Source: Sporodiniella umbellata
Taxonomy: Eukaryota; Mucoromycota; Mucoromycetes; Mucorales; Rhizopodaceae
Length of the DNA stretch: 64,000 bases
Direction of reading: 5' to 3'
Assembly: GCA_025677835.1 (NCBI GenBank)
Contig: JAIXMR010000096.1
Span: forward strand, 1 to 64,000
This document shows, piece after piece, positions 22,331 through 33,472 of this stretch (the stretch's first letter is position 1; each line of letters begins with the position of its first letter). A program made the position numbers and the translations under genes. Under the pieces are notes generated by a model that had not been told where the DNA came from, made no database searches, and saw only the letters and a program-made list of their open reading frames with translations.

Positions 22331-25300
22331 CTTTTATTCAGCTACAAAAAAAAAATTAAAAAGAATTTTTAGTATATTAGATAATAATAGAAGAAAGATA
22401 TAAATGAAACGAAATGGAAAAGGCCGCGTTTATTCCTATCCTTTAAATAGCCGTACCCCAAAAAAAAAGGTATAAAAATAAAGTTTCACTAGGGGAAGGC
22501 TAAGGCACGCATGATTCCCTTTATTTCAAAATGTTCAGACAATGAATTACGTGAAATTTAACGTCATAAGTCTGTCAAGTGAGAAATCGTTATATTTTTT
22601 ATTATTAAAGCGATGTATATCACTTTCCACGTTTGAATCTAGTGTCACTACATTAATATCAAAATGAATAGCAACTGAAGGTTCTTACCAAAAGTAGCGT
22701 GTTTTTTTTAGTGACGATATAATTTTGTCATTGATTTTCTAAATATATACTTTTTCTACAATCCATAAAGAAAAAACAGTCGTCTATCAACTGTCTTTGC
22801 ACATACAATTACTAAACCTGTCTTTAATGCACAAACTTACATCCATGCATAAAGGCAAACAAACAAAATCTGTCGACTATCTTGACACAAACAAGCTTCG
22901 TCTTGACTAGACAGAGTATCCTAATTGGGAATAAGCTGCTTTTTTTTTTTTTTCAGAAAATTACAAAATATATAAACATTTTATTATATTATCAGTGTAT
23001 CAAAACATAAAGCGGTGTCGGAGAAAAGTAGCGGGACATGTAACAAATGCATTCGTTTGTATAAACATTGAAAGGTTCGTAAGTTGTCGCTTTTCGTTCA
23101 ATTGATTCTCCGAGGTGGCCCTCGCTTGAACAGAGGATTTTTTGGCCATTTTTTTAGCAAAAAAATAAGCTCTTATAAATAAACTCTAAGTCATTTAGAG
23201 TGCTAGCATTAAAATAATTTTTTCGATAAGCCTTCTTGGAAACTTTTACTGAGTTTGATGAAAAGGAAAGTCGCTGTGCAAATAAAGCCGTTTGAAAAAA
23301 ATCTCTATGGTTGGTCTTGCAGAAGGTTTAAGAAGACTACAAAGTTTAAAGCAAAGAATGAAGGAGAATAAAGGAGAAAAACAGAAAGGGCACGATTGTT
23401 TAAACACTTTACTTTTTTTTTTCAACTTTAATAAAACCTATATGCATCACAGTGCTCTTCTGTCACTGTAAGGCACTCGTAAGGCATATAGAACAAAGAA
23501 AAGAAGCCTTTTAGCTTCAAATCTGTAATAATTCAAACCGTCAGTTTTTTAATGATCAACGACGAATGGAGGGGCTTGGGGGAATTTTTCCTTATTATCT
23601 TTTTAAGAAAAATCATCAGGAACATATGAGATAAGATCCCTTTTAAGTGCTCTGATCGAATAAAATACAATAAAAGGTGCTTTTTGTTATTTTTATTGTT
23701 ACAATTACCTTTAATATAAGTAACAAAAGCATCTTCTATTACAGTGCAGAAATACAACAATACTAAACTATGGATGAAGCTAAGAACGACTTAATCTATA
23801 GAGCTTGCTTAGAAAGGGATACTGATATAGGGCTAATCCAATCGAGCACCGCTAAAATTTATGAAAAAAGACTTTGTTCTAATCAAAACTATTGGCAGTC
23901 GAGAACCTATTTTTTTTTCTTTTGCAAAAAGAAAGGGGCGAAATGGGATCAATAGCATACACAGGGCTGACTAAATTTGTTTATAGTGCGGGGAAAATAC
24001 CACTGATGGATACACTTACAATACCGAATTGGTAGCTCCCCTCAAGGCAAAGCTTTATTAGACTACCTGAATATATATTTTTAAGGAGATTTGCTATAAA
24101 AGATGTCATAGTAAACAAATTTAGTTGTTTAAAGACCCTTGCAAACCCCCCCCTGTATTGCCATTATCGAATGCAAAGTTCAGCTTTTCACTAAAAAAAA
24201 ATAGTGTTTCCCCTTTTTCTATATAATGAGATTACATATGGTTGAAAGTACATAACTCTAAATGCTTTCTTTTATGGAAAATAGAAAATTACACCATGGC
24301 ATATAAAGTTTATAATCAATTTGACAGTATGTACCCATTGGAGTATATGGCATATTTGTGTGTATATATGTATGTGTTTCTTTTAAAGACAATGGGAAAA
24401 AAGTAAAAAGCGGGTACTTGTTTCTTCAATGAAATTTAATAACACCCTTTCTTCAGTTATTTTTTTTATTGCAAAAGCCACATTAGTGAATATGTCATAG
24501 TATACAAAAAGTGATCTGTAAAAACAGAAGAAAGGTACTTTACAAGAGAAAAAAACGTGATAGAATTAACTTTTTGTTTTTTTATGTTGCGTAATACTAA
24601 AGTACCACCACGTTACATATTCATATATCTCTGTCATAAAGCATTGGGTGATGTAAAGTATAAATAAAAACACTTTAATTCAATAATAAAAAGAGTTTTA
24701 TCAAATGACCTAACATCTAATTTTGATTTTCAAAGCTGCAAAGAATTATGGCAGTTAGTCAGAGTGGACTCGAGAAAGGGTGTGGACGAACAGCTTTTCT
24801 TTATTTGCAAAAGCGCATGTAAAACCAAACAAAAAAATACCTCTTGGAACTACAAAACAAAGGGTTCGTTGAGGGTCGAAAAAGAAAGGCAGATTTTTTA
24901 TGCTTAGGAAAAAAATCATATAAGTTCCAGCATTCATAAAATCATTTTGATATCCTTTAGTGCGAGAACTGCCGAGACTTTAGCATTTTAAAACCACCTA
25001 AAAAAGAAAACAAGGGTGCTATAAGCTTCCCCAGAAACGCTCAGGAACTATCCAAATATAGTGCTTTATATTTGCTTGTTATATAGTGCTGTGGCCATCT
25101 CTAGGCTTATCGAGAAACAAGAGTTTGGGTATTAATGAATTTAAAACTACGCATATACACATGCTTGAACGTCGTAGAACGTATTATGCAAATAAATGGC
25201 ATCGATATTAGCCGTTTTTCTTTGCAAAACTTGAATTCTACAGTTGACAATTCTCAATAAAAAAAGCTACAGAGTATTGTCAGAAAAATAATGTATTTTT

Positions 25301-26578
25301 TCAATACGAAAACATGTAATAGAGCGTACAACGTTTCGATTTTGCTTGGGTGCCTTATTTCAGAAGTAAAGAATAAAGCTAGGTAATAGGGCGGGTTATG
25401 GCCACACCGCTCAAATGCATTAGATTGAGAAGAGTATAACAAAAACCAGGATTTCTCTGAAATTTCCTAGATATATATATATAAAACAAAAATACTTTTT
25501 TCTGCAACCATAGGTACCAATACTAACTATAAAAATATAGGTTCCTTTTTCTAAATGTATGCAACTGAAAAAAAAAAAAAGAAAAAAAAAGTATCCAATC
25601 GATGAACGCCATTTTCCAAAAAAGAAAATTGCGTCAACGCCAGGTTCCGTTTACCCACCCCAGTTTTCGTAAAAGCCAATGAACATAATTTGAAAACATC
25701 AGTTGAAATATATGCTTGGGAAATATGCTTGAAAAAGTAAGAAGAAAAGAACGCCTTGAAAAACTCTTAAAAACAAGGTAAAAAATATTCATATACTCTA
25801 TTCAACCAATGCTTTTTAGTTTTCTTTTGAAAAAGTAAAAAAAAAATTCTCGATGGGTAAAAATAATGCATAAAAGCTATATATGCAAATATTTTCAAAA
25901 ATACTTTTTTAAACTTGTACGAAATTCAGTATATGGCAACAGTGCTGCTTTCGATCAGAGCTTAATTTTGAACTACGGATCAGTAAATGGTGTTACTAGG
26001 AGGATTTTCTGAAGTGTCACACAAGCTACTTGCCATTTGCTTAATGCTCTTACACAAAATATAAAAAAAGAGGCTTGTCTTTAAGCGTCAAAGCGTTTGA
26101 GTCAATGATTTTCCGACAATCCAAAAAAAAAAAGGCCCTTGACTTTAATACTTGTTTTTGTAAAACAATAAGTCTATTGCTTCTATTTACATCAGTTTGA
26201 TTTTTTAGAAGCACGATTTCTGTTTGTGTTAAGCCGGGGGAATTAATCGAAACAGGCTGACATAAGCTGATGATAAATCCATCTTTGTGCTATGCAGAAG
26301 TATAAACAAAAGTGCCTATAAATAGCATATACTGTGAAGTAAGAAGCAGTAGTTTATTTGTTTCAATATGTGTGCATAAGAAAGAACTAAAAAAGACGTA
26401 TGTTCATGTAAAGACTTGTGTTTTCCATATTAAAAACTGTACACTCATAAACAATATATAATGAATTGACGTAGCAATAAAGAGAGGGGATATTATAATA
26501 ATGATAATAGTAGTGATCGTAGTAAAAAGAGTGAGAAAGAGGGGGCGAGGGAGCAGATACCAAAGAATAAAATGAGGC
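22331..26578. other. 4.2-kb AT-rich spacer, no supported gene
   Basis: Only short, low-complexity open frames occur. The most coding-looking piece is 23770-23955 (61 codons beginning MDEAKNDLIYRACLERD), whose tail runs into a poly-T-derived Phe stretch. No flanking splice partners could be found, so it may be a gene relic. Poly-A/T tracts are common. Nothing tRNA-like was found. Confidence 0.5.
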
Positions 26579-28405
26579 TTATCTTCTTTCGTATCTGGAG
26601 GCATATTGTGTTGGGATGTTATTTGTAATTCTATTACCAGTCAAGCCATAATTAACACCACCCATTATATCCGCTGCTGCTCTATGACGACTCCGGCCAG
26701 GCTTGTTCGTTTTTGCCAATTCAAATGTTTGCCATGTATATTGTGAACATTTGTTCGCATTAGGCAAATCTTGTATCATTTTAGATATGGTGCTTTTACG
26801 CAGCCCAAAGAAGTCTGGGCCAACGGGATTGTGTCCATATTCTTGGTCCCTGATAGCAAAAGCTCGTCTAAACGGTTGATGAAAAGAAAAAACTTTCCAT
26901 AAGTAATCTAATTATCAGACGTGTTTATTTCTTTTCTTTTCTTTTTTTTTTATTGAAACACAATACCTTACAACGATTGTCCATACTGTAGTTGGGGTAG
27001 GACCAGAATAAGCTACGGGACAATCATCAGCAGTTACTTCAAATAGAGGCTCATTTCCATTCTCAAGTATTCGACAAGTATACTGTGTGTCGCTTTTGGG
27101 ATCTACCATGCTTCGGTACCATCTAGCAAACAAATAAATAAAAGCTAATAATAGAGAAAACAATATGAAAAGAAACAGATCTTACTTTCTCACAGTATAG
27201 TTTACTGGGTATATGTATCTTTGATTGTGATATGCCGGTCTATCGTAAATAACTGTACCCAGATCTATGACAGTCCAAGAGTCGACCTCAGCCGGTAAAA
27301 CATAGTTGCCATCGTTATTTTTTTTGACTTCATAGTAGGCTCTTACGGTCTTACTGACTTGCTTTGGGTAAGAAGCTGCTGTTGTCAATTCTGCTTTTCT
27401 TTTTTTTGAGTGATTATGTTCTGCCTCATTCACAAGCTCTGGCGAGCCGCTAGAGTAAGACCTATCTTTCTCTAATAGAGGGACAAAAGAAGATCTTCTT
27501 GTATCCGGCGATATTGAAAGAAAGCATATATCACTTTCCTTCGAAGATTGGTAACAAATCCCACTGGGAGGAGTATAGGCTCCTGGATAAAGGCCAGGAA
27601 CAGAGGATAACGAGGGTAATGAGGGTAGTGGGTCCGTGCTTTTCTTCTCCGTTTCAAATGGCCTTTGTTGTTGACTATAGCAGTCGCATGTTGTGTATAA
27701 AGGGGGGCTTATCATACAAGACTTTACTTGTGTCATAGACCCTGTCATCAAAGCAGAGAAAAACTGTTCTTTATCCCATTTGGCTGTCTTAATATGCGTG
27801 TTTTTTTCAAAATTGTTTTTTTATAGTGATTGTTTTTTACAGCAATTGTTTTTTTAAAGTTTTTTTTTTAAAATAAATAAAAATTTTGTGAGCTGTTTCG
27901 AATTACTTTCGCGTAAACTGTTTAATTTAGTGTAACTTACTGGCTGAAGATCCATAAACACTTCTAGTGATGATAAATCCTTAGAGTTTTTTCTACCATA
28001 AACTAGCGTTTCTTTTTCTGTGGCCCAAGATAGTAAACCGTGTCCTTCCCATATAACTGACTTATCCTGGGTATCAGGCTCTTGAAAGTTTGCTGTGTAG
28101 ACGGCTAAATCGTGGTCTTTGCATATAATGTCAGGGCTTTATAAATGTTAAAGATAAGACAATCTTATAAGTCGATTTCTTTATATAGATACCTCGAGGC
28201 GCATATAGATAAAAGACATTTCTTGAGGGATATCTGTGTTCCTACTGATGTATTTTCGCTTTTCTCGTCTTCTACAAGCACTGTAAAGGACGTAATCCGT
28301 GTTGACCTGCGTACAGAGTAGTATATTTTTACTAATTAAAAAGATGAGTTGGTTTGTTTTAAAGTCTACCAAAAAAAAAAAGAAACAACCTTTGATTTCT
28401 GACAT
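26579..28405 (-). CDS. FYRN/FYRC-domain nuclear protein (TBRG1-like)
   Basis: Six exons on the minus strand (28405-28390, 28331-28193, 28136-27941, 27787-27186, 27122-26967, 26867-26579) join in phase to 465 residues. The first coding exon is only 16 nt (MSEIK). Residues about 120-290 are Ser/Pro-rich. The FYRN part reads DLGTVIYDRPAYHNQRYIYP and continues across an intron to WYRSMVDP, with CRILENG. The FYRC part has YSGPTPTTVWT, then GPDFFGLRKSTISKMIQ and LPNANKC. FYR domains occur in MLL/trithorax methyltransferases and in TBRG1. There is no SET, PHD or JmjC domain here, so a TBRG1-like chromatin-associated regulator is the best fit. Beyond FYR the function is not known. Confidence 0.85.
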
Positions 28406-31400
28406 TTGTTGTATATCAATGAGATCGACTTATTTATTTACTTTTTTATGTATATATAAAGCAAGAGATAGATAGAGAAAAAAGCCAAACAAATAAACAG
28501 CTATGTAAAAAGAAAAGATAATGGGAAAGAGAAAAAAAGGAAAGAAAAGAAAAGAAAAAGCAAACAAGTTATTTGCTTTTCAACCTTCTAAGAAATACAC
28601 AAACCAATGAACTTTTATACTAAACTCCCTAACAACTAATTTCTCCCACTTTCTTTTTAGTAATACACGGGATCTCTCACCGTCTCATTCCGAACTGTTT
28701 TTTTTTTTGTTTTGTTTTTATTGTTTTCTGTATCGTCTTTTTCTTGCAGAGGCATTAGATATATTTCAATTTTAAAATCTTAAACTGTATATTTCTTATG
28801 ACTAGCTATTATCTATACTCTTATTTATTTTTTGTTTTGTTTTGCATACAGTTGTTCAGAACTAAGCGACATGACTCTAAATATATACATGTATAAATAC
28901 ATATGTGTATTTATTTATACATGTACACGTCTCTTTTATAACAATAGTGAAGCTGACATCACTCATCAGCCAATGAAAAGGTTAAAAAAAAAAATACAAA
29001 TGAGTTGTAGCTCTTGGTAGGTTTCACTACAAAAAAAATAAGAGACGGACTTATAGTTACACCTATTGGAGAGCCACAGCCACATACAGTTAGCTTAAGC
29101 AGACACTTCACTAACAAATGCCCTTTTATAGACATAAGTGAACTATACAATATTTTATTTGTTTTTAACGTTTTATTCTCACATTGATTAGGAGAGAAAC
29201 ACAATCAATGAAGTATAAATCCTCTTTCCCTTGAGGGGAAGCATACAGTGATTTTAAAAATGTGCATCATAAACAGACGCTATTTTATGTATATTTTGTA
29301 TTGTAAAAATGATAAAAATACGACATCAGTTTTTGAAAGGAGAGGAAGTCAAAAAAAAAAAAAACGGGCTAGACTATTTATTTACTTGTGTGTGATATTC
29401 CTTAATTAAGGCAAGCTGCTCAGACTTAATAACAATGGGATAAACATGTAACATAAATACACAATATTGGCAATGATGTTATGAAAAAGCTTACATACAA
29501 AATAGTGATATAACTATCCTTTTCTTTGGTTTTTTACGTAATAACCTATCGAAGTCCACATATGTGCCCTAGAAGGCATTGTTTTCTCTATTTTTTTTTT
29601 AAAAAAAAGCAGAAAACGGAAAATCAGTCTATACCGCGTTTAGTACAAGAGGGCTTCTTTTGTCTAGTTACTTCAAAATACAGGCTAACTTTTTACTATT
29701 CTTCGGTATCAGTTGTCAGATAAATTAACTTTTTTAAAAAAAGACCCAACAAATACATTCAATCACATGTTAGTGAGTAAAAAGAAAATGCCGATTACTT
29801 CCTTTACAGACAGACACACATTACAAAGTTTTTCTTTTTAATGATGTTTTCGGAGTGCAGTAAGTAATGGCTTTTCTTGATAGCCTGCTGCAAAAAAAAA
29901 AATTAATCTGTTACTGCTGTCGCTATGTCAAATGCGATAAATGTGCTTAATAAACACAGTCTATATAACCTATCATATTCTAATAAGCGCTTCCAAGTAT
30001 AGACTTCAAAGGGCTGTATTATAACAAGCAAAGAGCGAAACAAAAAAAATAGCTAATAGTTTCACGAGAAAATGTTACACCAAAGTCAAAACGCGCTACT
30101 AAGAAAACGAAAAATTCTCTGAAGAGTGTGAATACGCCTTTCTAGAGTGATTTTAAAATAGTGTTTTTATTTCCCCCTCCCCCTTTTTTATCGGAGGCCC
30201 AATTGCTCCCAAGGCTTAACAGTTGGAAGCTTCTAGAGTGGGACTCGTGCAACAAGGATTGCTACAGGGTTAAGGACGCTTATTTTGACTTTGTTACGTT
30301 GTGTTTACAGCCAATAACTAGTTTAACTTATAAATTGAATTTACTGTTAGATTTAAGGAAAAGCGATTTGAAGAAAACAAGAACGTTTTATTTAAACAAA
30401 TTTTAATGATCAACATTTTTTATCGAGAGAAAGGGTATCTAACAAGGAGATGGGATTGAATAAACATTATTACAATGCTGCATTTCGCTGGATTAAATAA
30501 TGTTTTTTCTAAAAAAAAAAAAATAACAACACTTGTCGAGAGTTTCAGGAGAAACCTGTGTTGTATCTATTATGTTAGTACTTTGTATGTTACATAACGC
30601 TGTTGTTATTGGTAGTACGTTTGATTCCAGATAAGGCCTGATCAGCTTTCCGCTTTTTTTTTTTTTTTACTTGTTGAGTAATTGTTATCATGCCTAGTGA
30701 AAAGACTTTTGCCCCAACAGAGGAATTTCATTGTAATGACCAATTAAAGTAATATAGTCCTAGTAGTCGGCTCGCATACTTAATAAGCCACGAGTCTGTA
30801 GATGGTAATTCACTAATCTCGTGAAAGTCAAAAGATTCTTATATTTTAGGAAACGTGGAAAGGCCCCGATTAAGAAAGCCAAAACAAGATCAAATATCTC
30901 CTACTAGTGTCTTTAACATCGATATCGTGTATATTTTGCAATGTAAAATATGACACTCGTTACGACAAAAAACTTCTACCCACCTCTGGTAGAGTGGTTT
31001 GATAAAAGACCTCTAAAATAAAGGCTTTCGTATAATAACCAATCATGTTATGACAGCTGTCAGCAATGCTACTCATACCGTATTGTATATTTGCCTTTTT
31101 TAAAAAGTTTAGTTTGGAAAACTAAAAAAAATTGATATTTAAAATAATAAATTTATTTTTAATGTAAAGAAAACAGAGCGCTTGACATTAAACAATATTA
31201 CAAAGCCCTACAAATAAAAGTATATTTAAAAAACTGCACGTTTAAAAGATGTGAATAATAATCGTGTATTTTCAGGGGTGCCTGTTGCGTATATTGGCAC
31301 CCGGACTAAGGTTGTCCTCACATAATTCGGACTGGTGCCAGCTTATATTCATCATTGTATACACGATTTTTTCTTTTTGCAGGAGAGAACTTTACCTTCT

Positions 31401-31597
31401 GTGTCTTAACTATCGAATATAGTGACAATAAACGGAAAAAAAGAAATAACAAGTATTTTAGAACCTTTTCTATTTAAATAACAGCCCAAAAAAAAAATTT
31501 TCTGTTTCTTTGAAAGTATAGCAGTCATTTGACTGCGGATTTCCAAAAAAAGAAAAAAATTTCTTAATGTGAAGGAAGCGGAAGTCACTGAAGACAA
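28406..31597. other. 3.2-kb AT-rich spacer containing a structured hairpin
   Basis: No gene could be supported. A frame at 30161-30406 (81 codons) has moderate complexity but no ATG context, partner exon or recognised motif. The one ordered structure is the 109-nt inverted repeat at 31260-31368, listed separately. The FYR gene promoter should lie at the left edge. Confidence 0.5.
31260..31368. other. 109-nt imperfect hairpin with competing internal stems
   Basis: A perfect 10-bp outer stem pairs AATCGTGTAT (31260-31269) with ATACACGATT (31359-31368). Inside, GGGTGCC (31276-31282) can pair with GGCACCC (31296-31302), but that same strand can instead pair with GGTGCC (31334-31339). The GC-rich stems stand out in an AT-rich spacer, 230 bp upstream of the next gene start. 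It could be a structured RNA, a miniature transposon remnant or chance. Confidence 0.5.
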
Positions 31598-32266
31598 ATG
31601 ACAACATCAGAGGTATTTTATAGATACTTGCAGGTAAAAACTGAATTTCAAAAGGATGGAATGCCTGTATTAATGTTGTCACTGTAAAAATTTCAGTATT
31701 TAACACACTCTTTTTTTTTCTTTCGCTCTTCATCAAAGTTATTTGAAGCATTAATGTACGTCAACTGGAGCAGTCAATCGAGCTTCATCGCTTGTTTAAA
31801 ATGGTATGACATCAACGAGCTCATAATATATCTCCAATCTGTGCGTGAGTTCATTATAAAAACTCCTGGCAAGCTAGCCCTATCCTACTTGCCTACTTTA
31901 AACAAAAAAGAATGTCCTGTTGATTGCGACAGACGTTTTCCAGACGGAGAAACTTGGGTTTGTGAAGGATTTGGTGAATGGAATACAAAGTACGATATGC
32001 TGTGCCTTGCGCTTCATGTGGCCCTCTATCCTAACCGACTAGATCGTAGCTATCCCCATTACAAAACTCAAGGAGAGACAGAATGCTACTGCATAGCTCT
32101 TATTAATGATTTGCTTTGTATTCTAGCTTCTCAAGAGCCTGGACAAATGATCAAAAGGTTTATTTTTGAACAAAGGTTTGGTCTTCAATGGCACGAAAAA
32201 CCTGGCGCAAGCTCTACAAAAGAGGTAAAACAAGATGTAGATTCTGTAGAGCTAGATACAAGCTAG
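31598..32266 (+). CDS. Unrecognised protein, two exons
   Basis: Exon 1 (31598-31633, MTTSEVFYRYLQ) is followed by a donor gtaaaa. Two in-phase acceptors are possible: 31696 (tttcag), giving 201 residues with an odd Phe run, or 31738 (catcaaag after a pyrimidine tract), giving 187 residues and a smoother sequence. The second exon runs to 32266. The protein is rich in Trp, Tyr and Cys (CPVDCDRR, GETWVCEGFGEWN, ECYCIALINDLLCILASQEPGQ) and ends with a charged tail. No signal peptide or membrane span is seen. I do not recognise the family. It lies 158 bp upstream of a foldback element. Confidence 0.6.
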
Positions 32267-32444
32267 TCATATATCGTAAAAGTAAAATAGTATCAAATGG
32301 AACCAACCTTAAAACAAAATACATTTTGCTGCATTTTCCTTCAGAAAGTTATAGACAACCTATTGTTTCGATAACCGCTCGGTTAAACAAAAAAGTATTA
32401 GCGTAGTACACCTTTTGCTAAAACAACGTTGCAAGAAAGAAAAA

Positions 32445-32640
32445 CAGTGCCGCATCTAAGTGAGAGATAGTGTCGTGCTTTTCTAAAAAAAGAAAAAACA
32501 TGTCGTAGTCATTTCGCATCTGCTTGTTTTCTTTTTTCTTTTTTTTTTTGCACCTGAACAAGGAGTGTTTTTTGGATTGCATTTGTTGGCGATCAATGAG
32601 CATCTTCAAACGATGCGCAAACCAAAGGTGAAACCTTTAG
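32445..32640 (+). repeat. Left inverted-repeat arm of the 1-kb element
   Basis: Matches the reverse complement of 33256-33449 with a few substitutions and small gaps (for example C/T near the outer end and differing lengths of the A/T run and inner edge). Confidence 0.85.
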
Positions 32641-33255
32641 TCCAAAGATCAAAAAGCGTACAGTAAACATTATAATTTTAGATGCCGCATAAAATTAAAA
32701 AATGGGATTTCACCTAACGAATTCTTTTGGAACATCATGGAAAACTAAGTTTACACGTACTCTAATAACAAGAAAATCACACATCTTGAAGAATCAAAGC
32801 TACAAAAAAATACTATTTTGCGTTATTGGTTGTTCGTCGTAGTGACGACGGTGGTCGTTGTCTTAGATATCGAGGGCTCTGTCTAGGACAACAACAATGA
32901 GGACAACACACCTCCCCCGAGTTACTCCTCGTTGTCTGCTTAACTTCATCTCAAATTGACTTGAGAGTAACCAGAACACGTAAATTAAAGCTGTAACTTT
33001 TTAATAGTGTCTTCTTTTTCTTATAGTTCCAGAAGAATAGTTACTATATTTGTTGTCACGTGCTTATAAAACAGAGAATACCTTGCATACAATCTGTCAA
33101 GCAACACAAAAGTGTGTTTAAGAGAACGCTATCGACCCAAAATGAAAATATAGCTACAGCTTTCAATACTTAGAAACATAACAACAATGGTCAAATGGAC
33201 TGGTTTGCCTTTTGGGAAGAAGAGGGATCTGTTCACAGTGCTTGGATAGCCATAG

Positions 33256-33449
33256 CTAAGATTCACCTTTAATTTGCGCATCGTTTGAAGATGCTCATTG
33301 ATCGCCAACAAATGCAATCCAAAAAACACTCCTTGTTCAGGTGCAAAAAAAAAAAGAAAAAAGAAAACAAGCAGATGCGAAATGACTACGACATGTTTTT
33401 TCTTTTTTTAGAAAAGCACGACACTATCTCTCACTTAGATACGGCACTG
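33256..33449 (-). repeat. Right inverted-repeat arm of the 1-kb element
   Basis: Reverse complement of 32445-32640 with minor differences; ends in CGGCACTG. Confidence 0.85.
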
Positions 33450-33472
33450 CTTTCCTGGATCTTTCAACACTG

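Larger units (their letters stand above)
32424..33472. mobile_element. About 1-kb foldback / MITE-like element
   Basis: Long inverted repeats bound the element: 32445-32640 against 33256-33449, with outermost CAGTGCCG and CGGCACTG. Weaker inverted similarity continues outward to about 32424 and 33472, where a second CAGTG-like end occurs on the right. No target-site duplication was seen with either boundary. The 615-bp centre has no transposase frame but holds an unusual GC-richer stretch. The two arms encode the same apparent 60-residue frame in mirror image, which is a by-product of the repeat. Confidence 0.7.

Noticed and set aside
30161..30406. 81-codon plus-strand frame
   Set aside because: Starts in a poly-Pro/pyrimidine stretch, lacks partner exons and any motif.
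32828..33113. Possible solo LTR (TG..CA with TATAAAA)
   Set aside because: No flanking target duplication and no second copy in the window; kept only as a query about the core of the foldback element.
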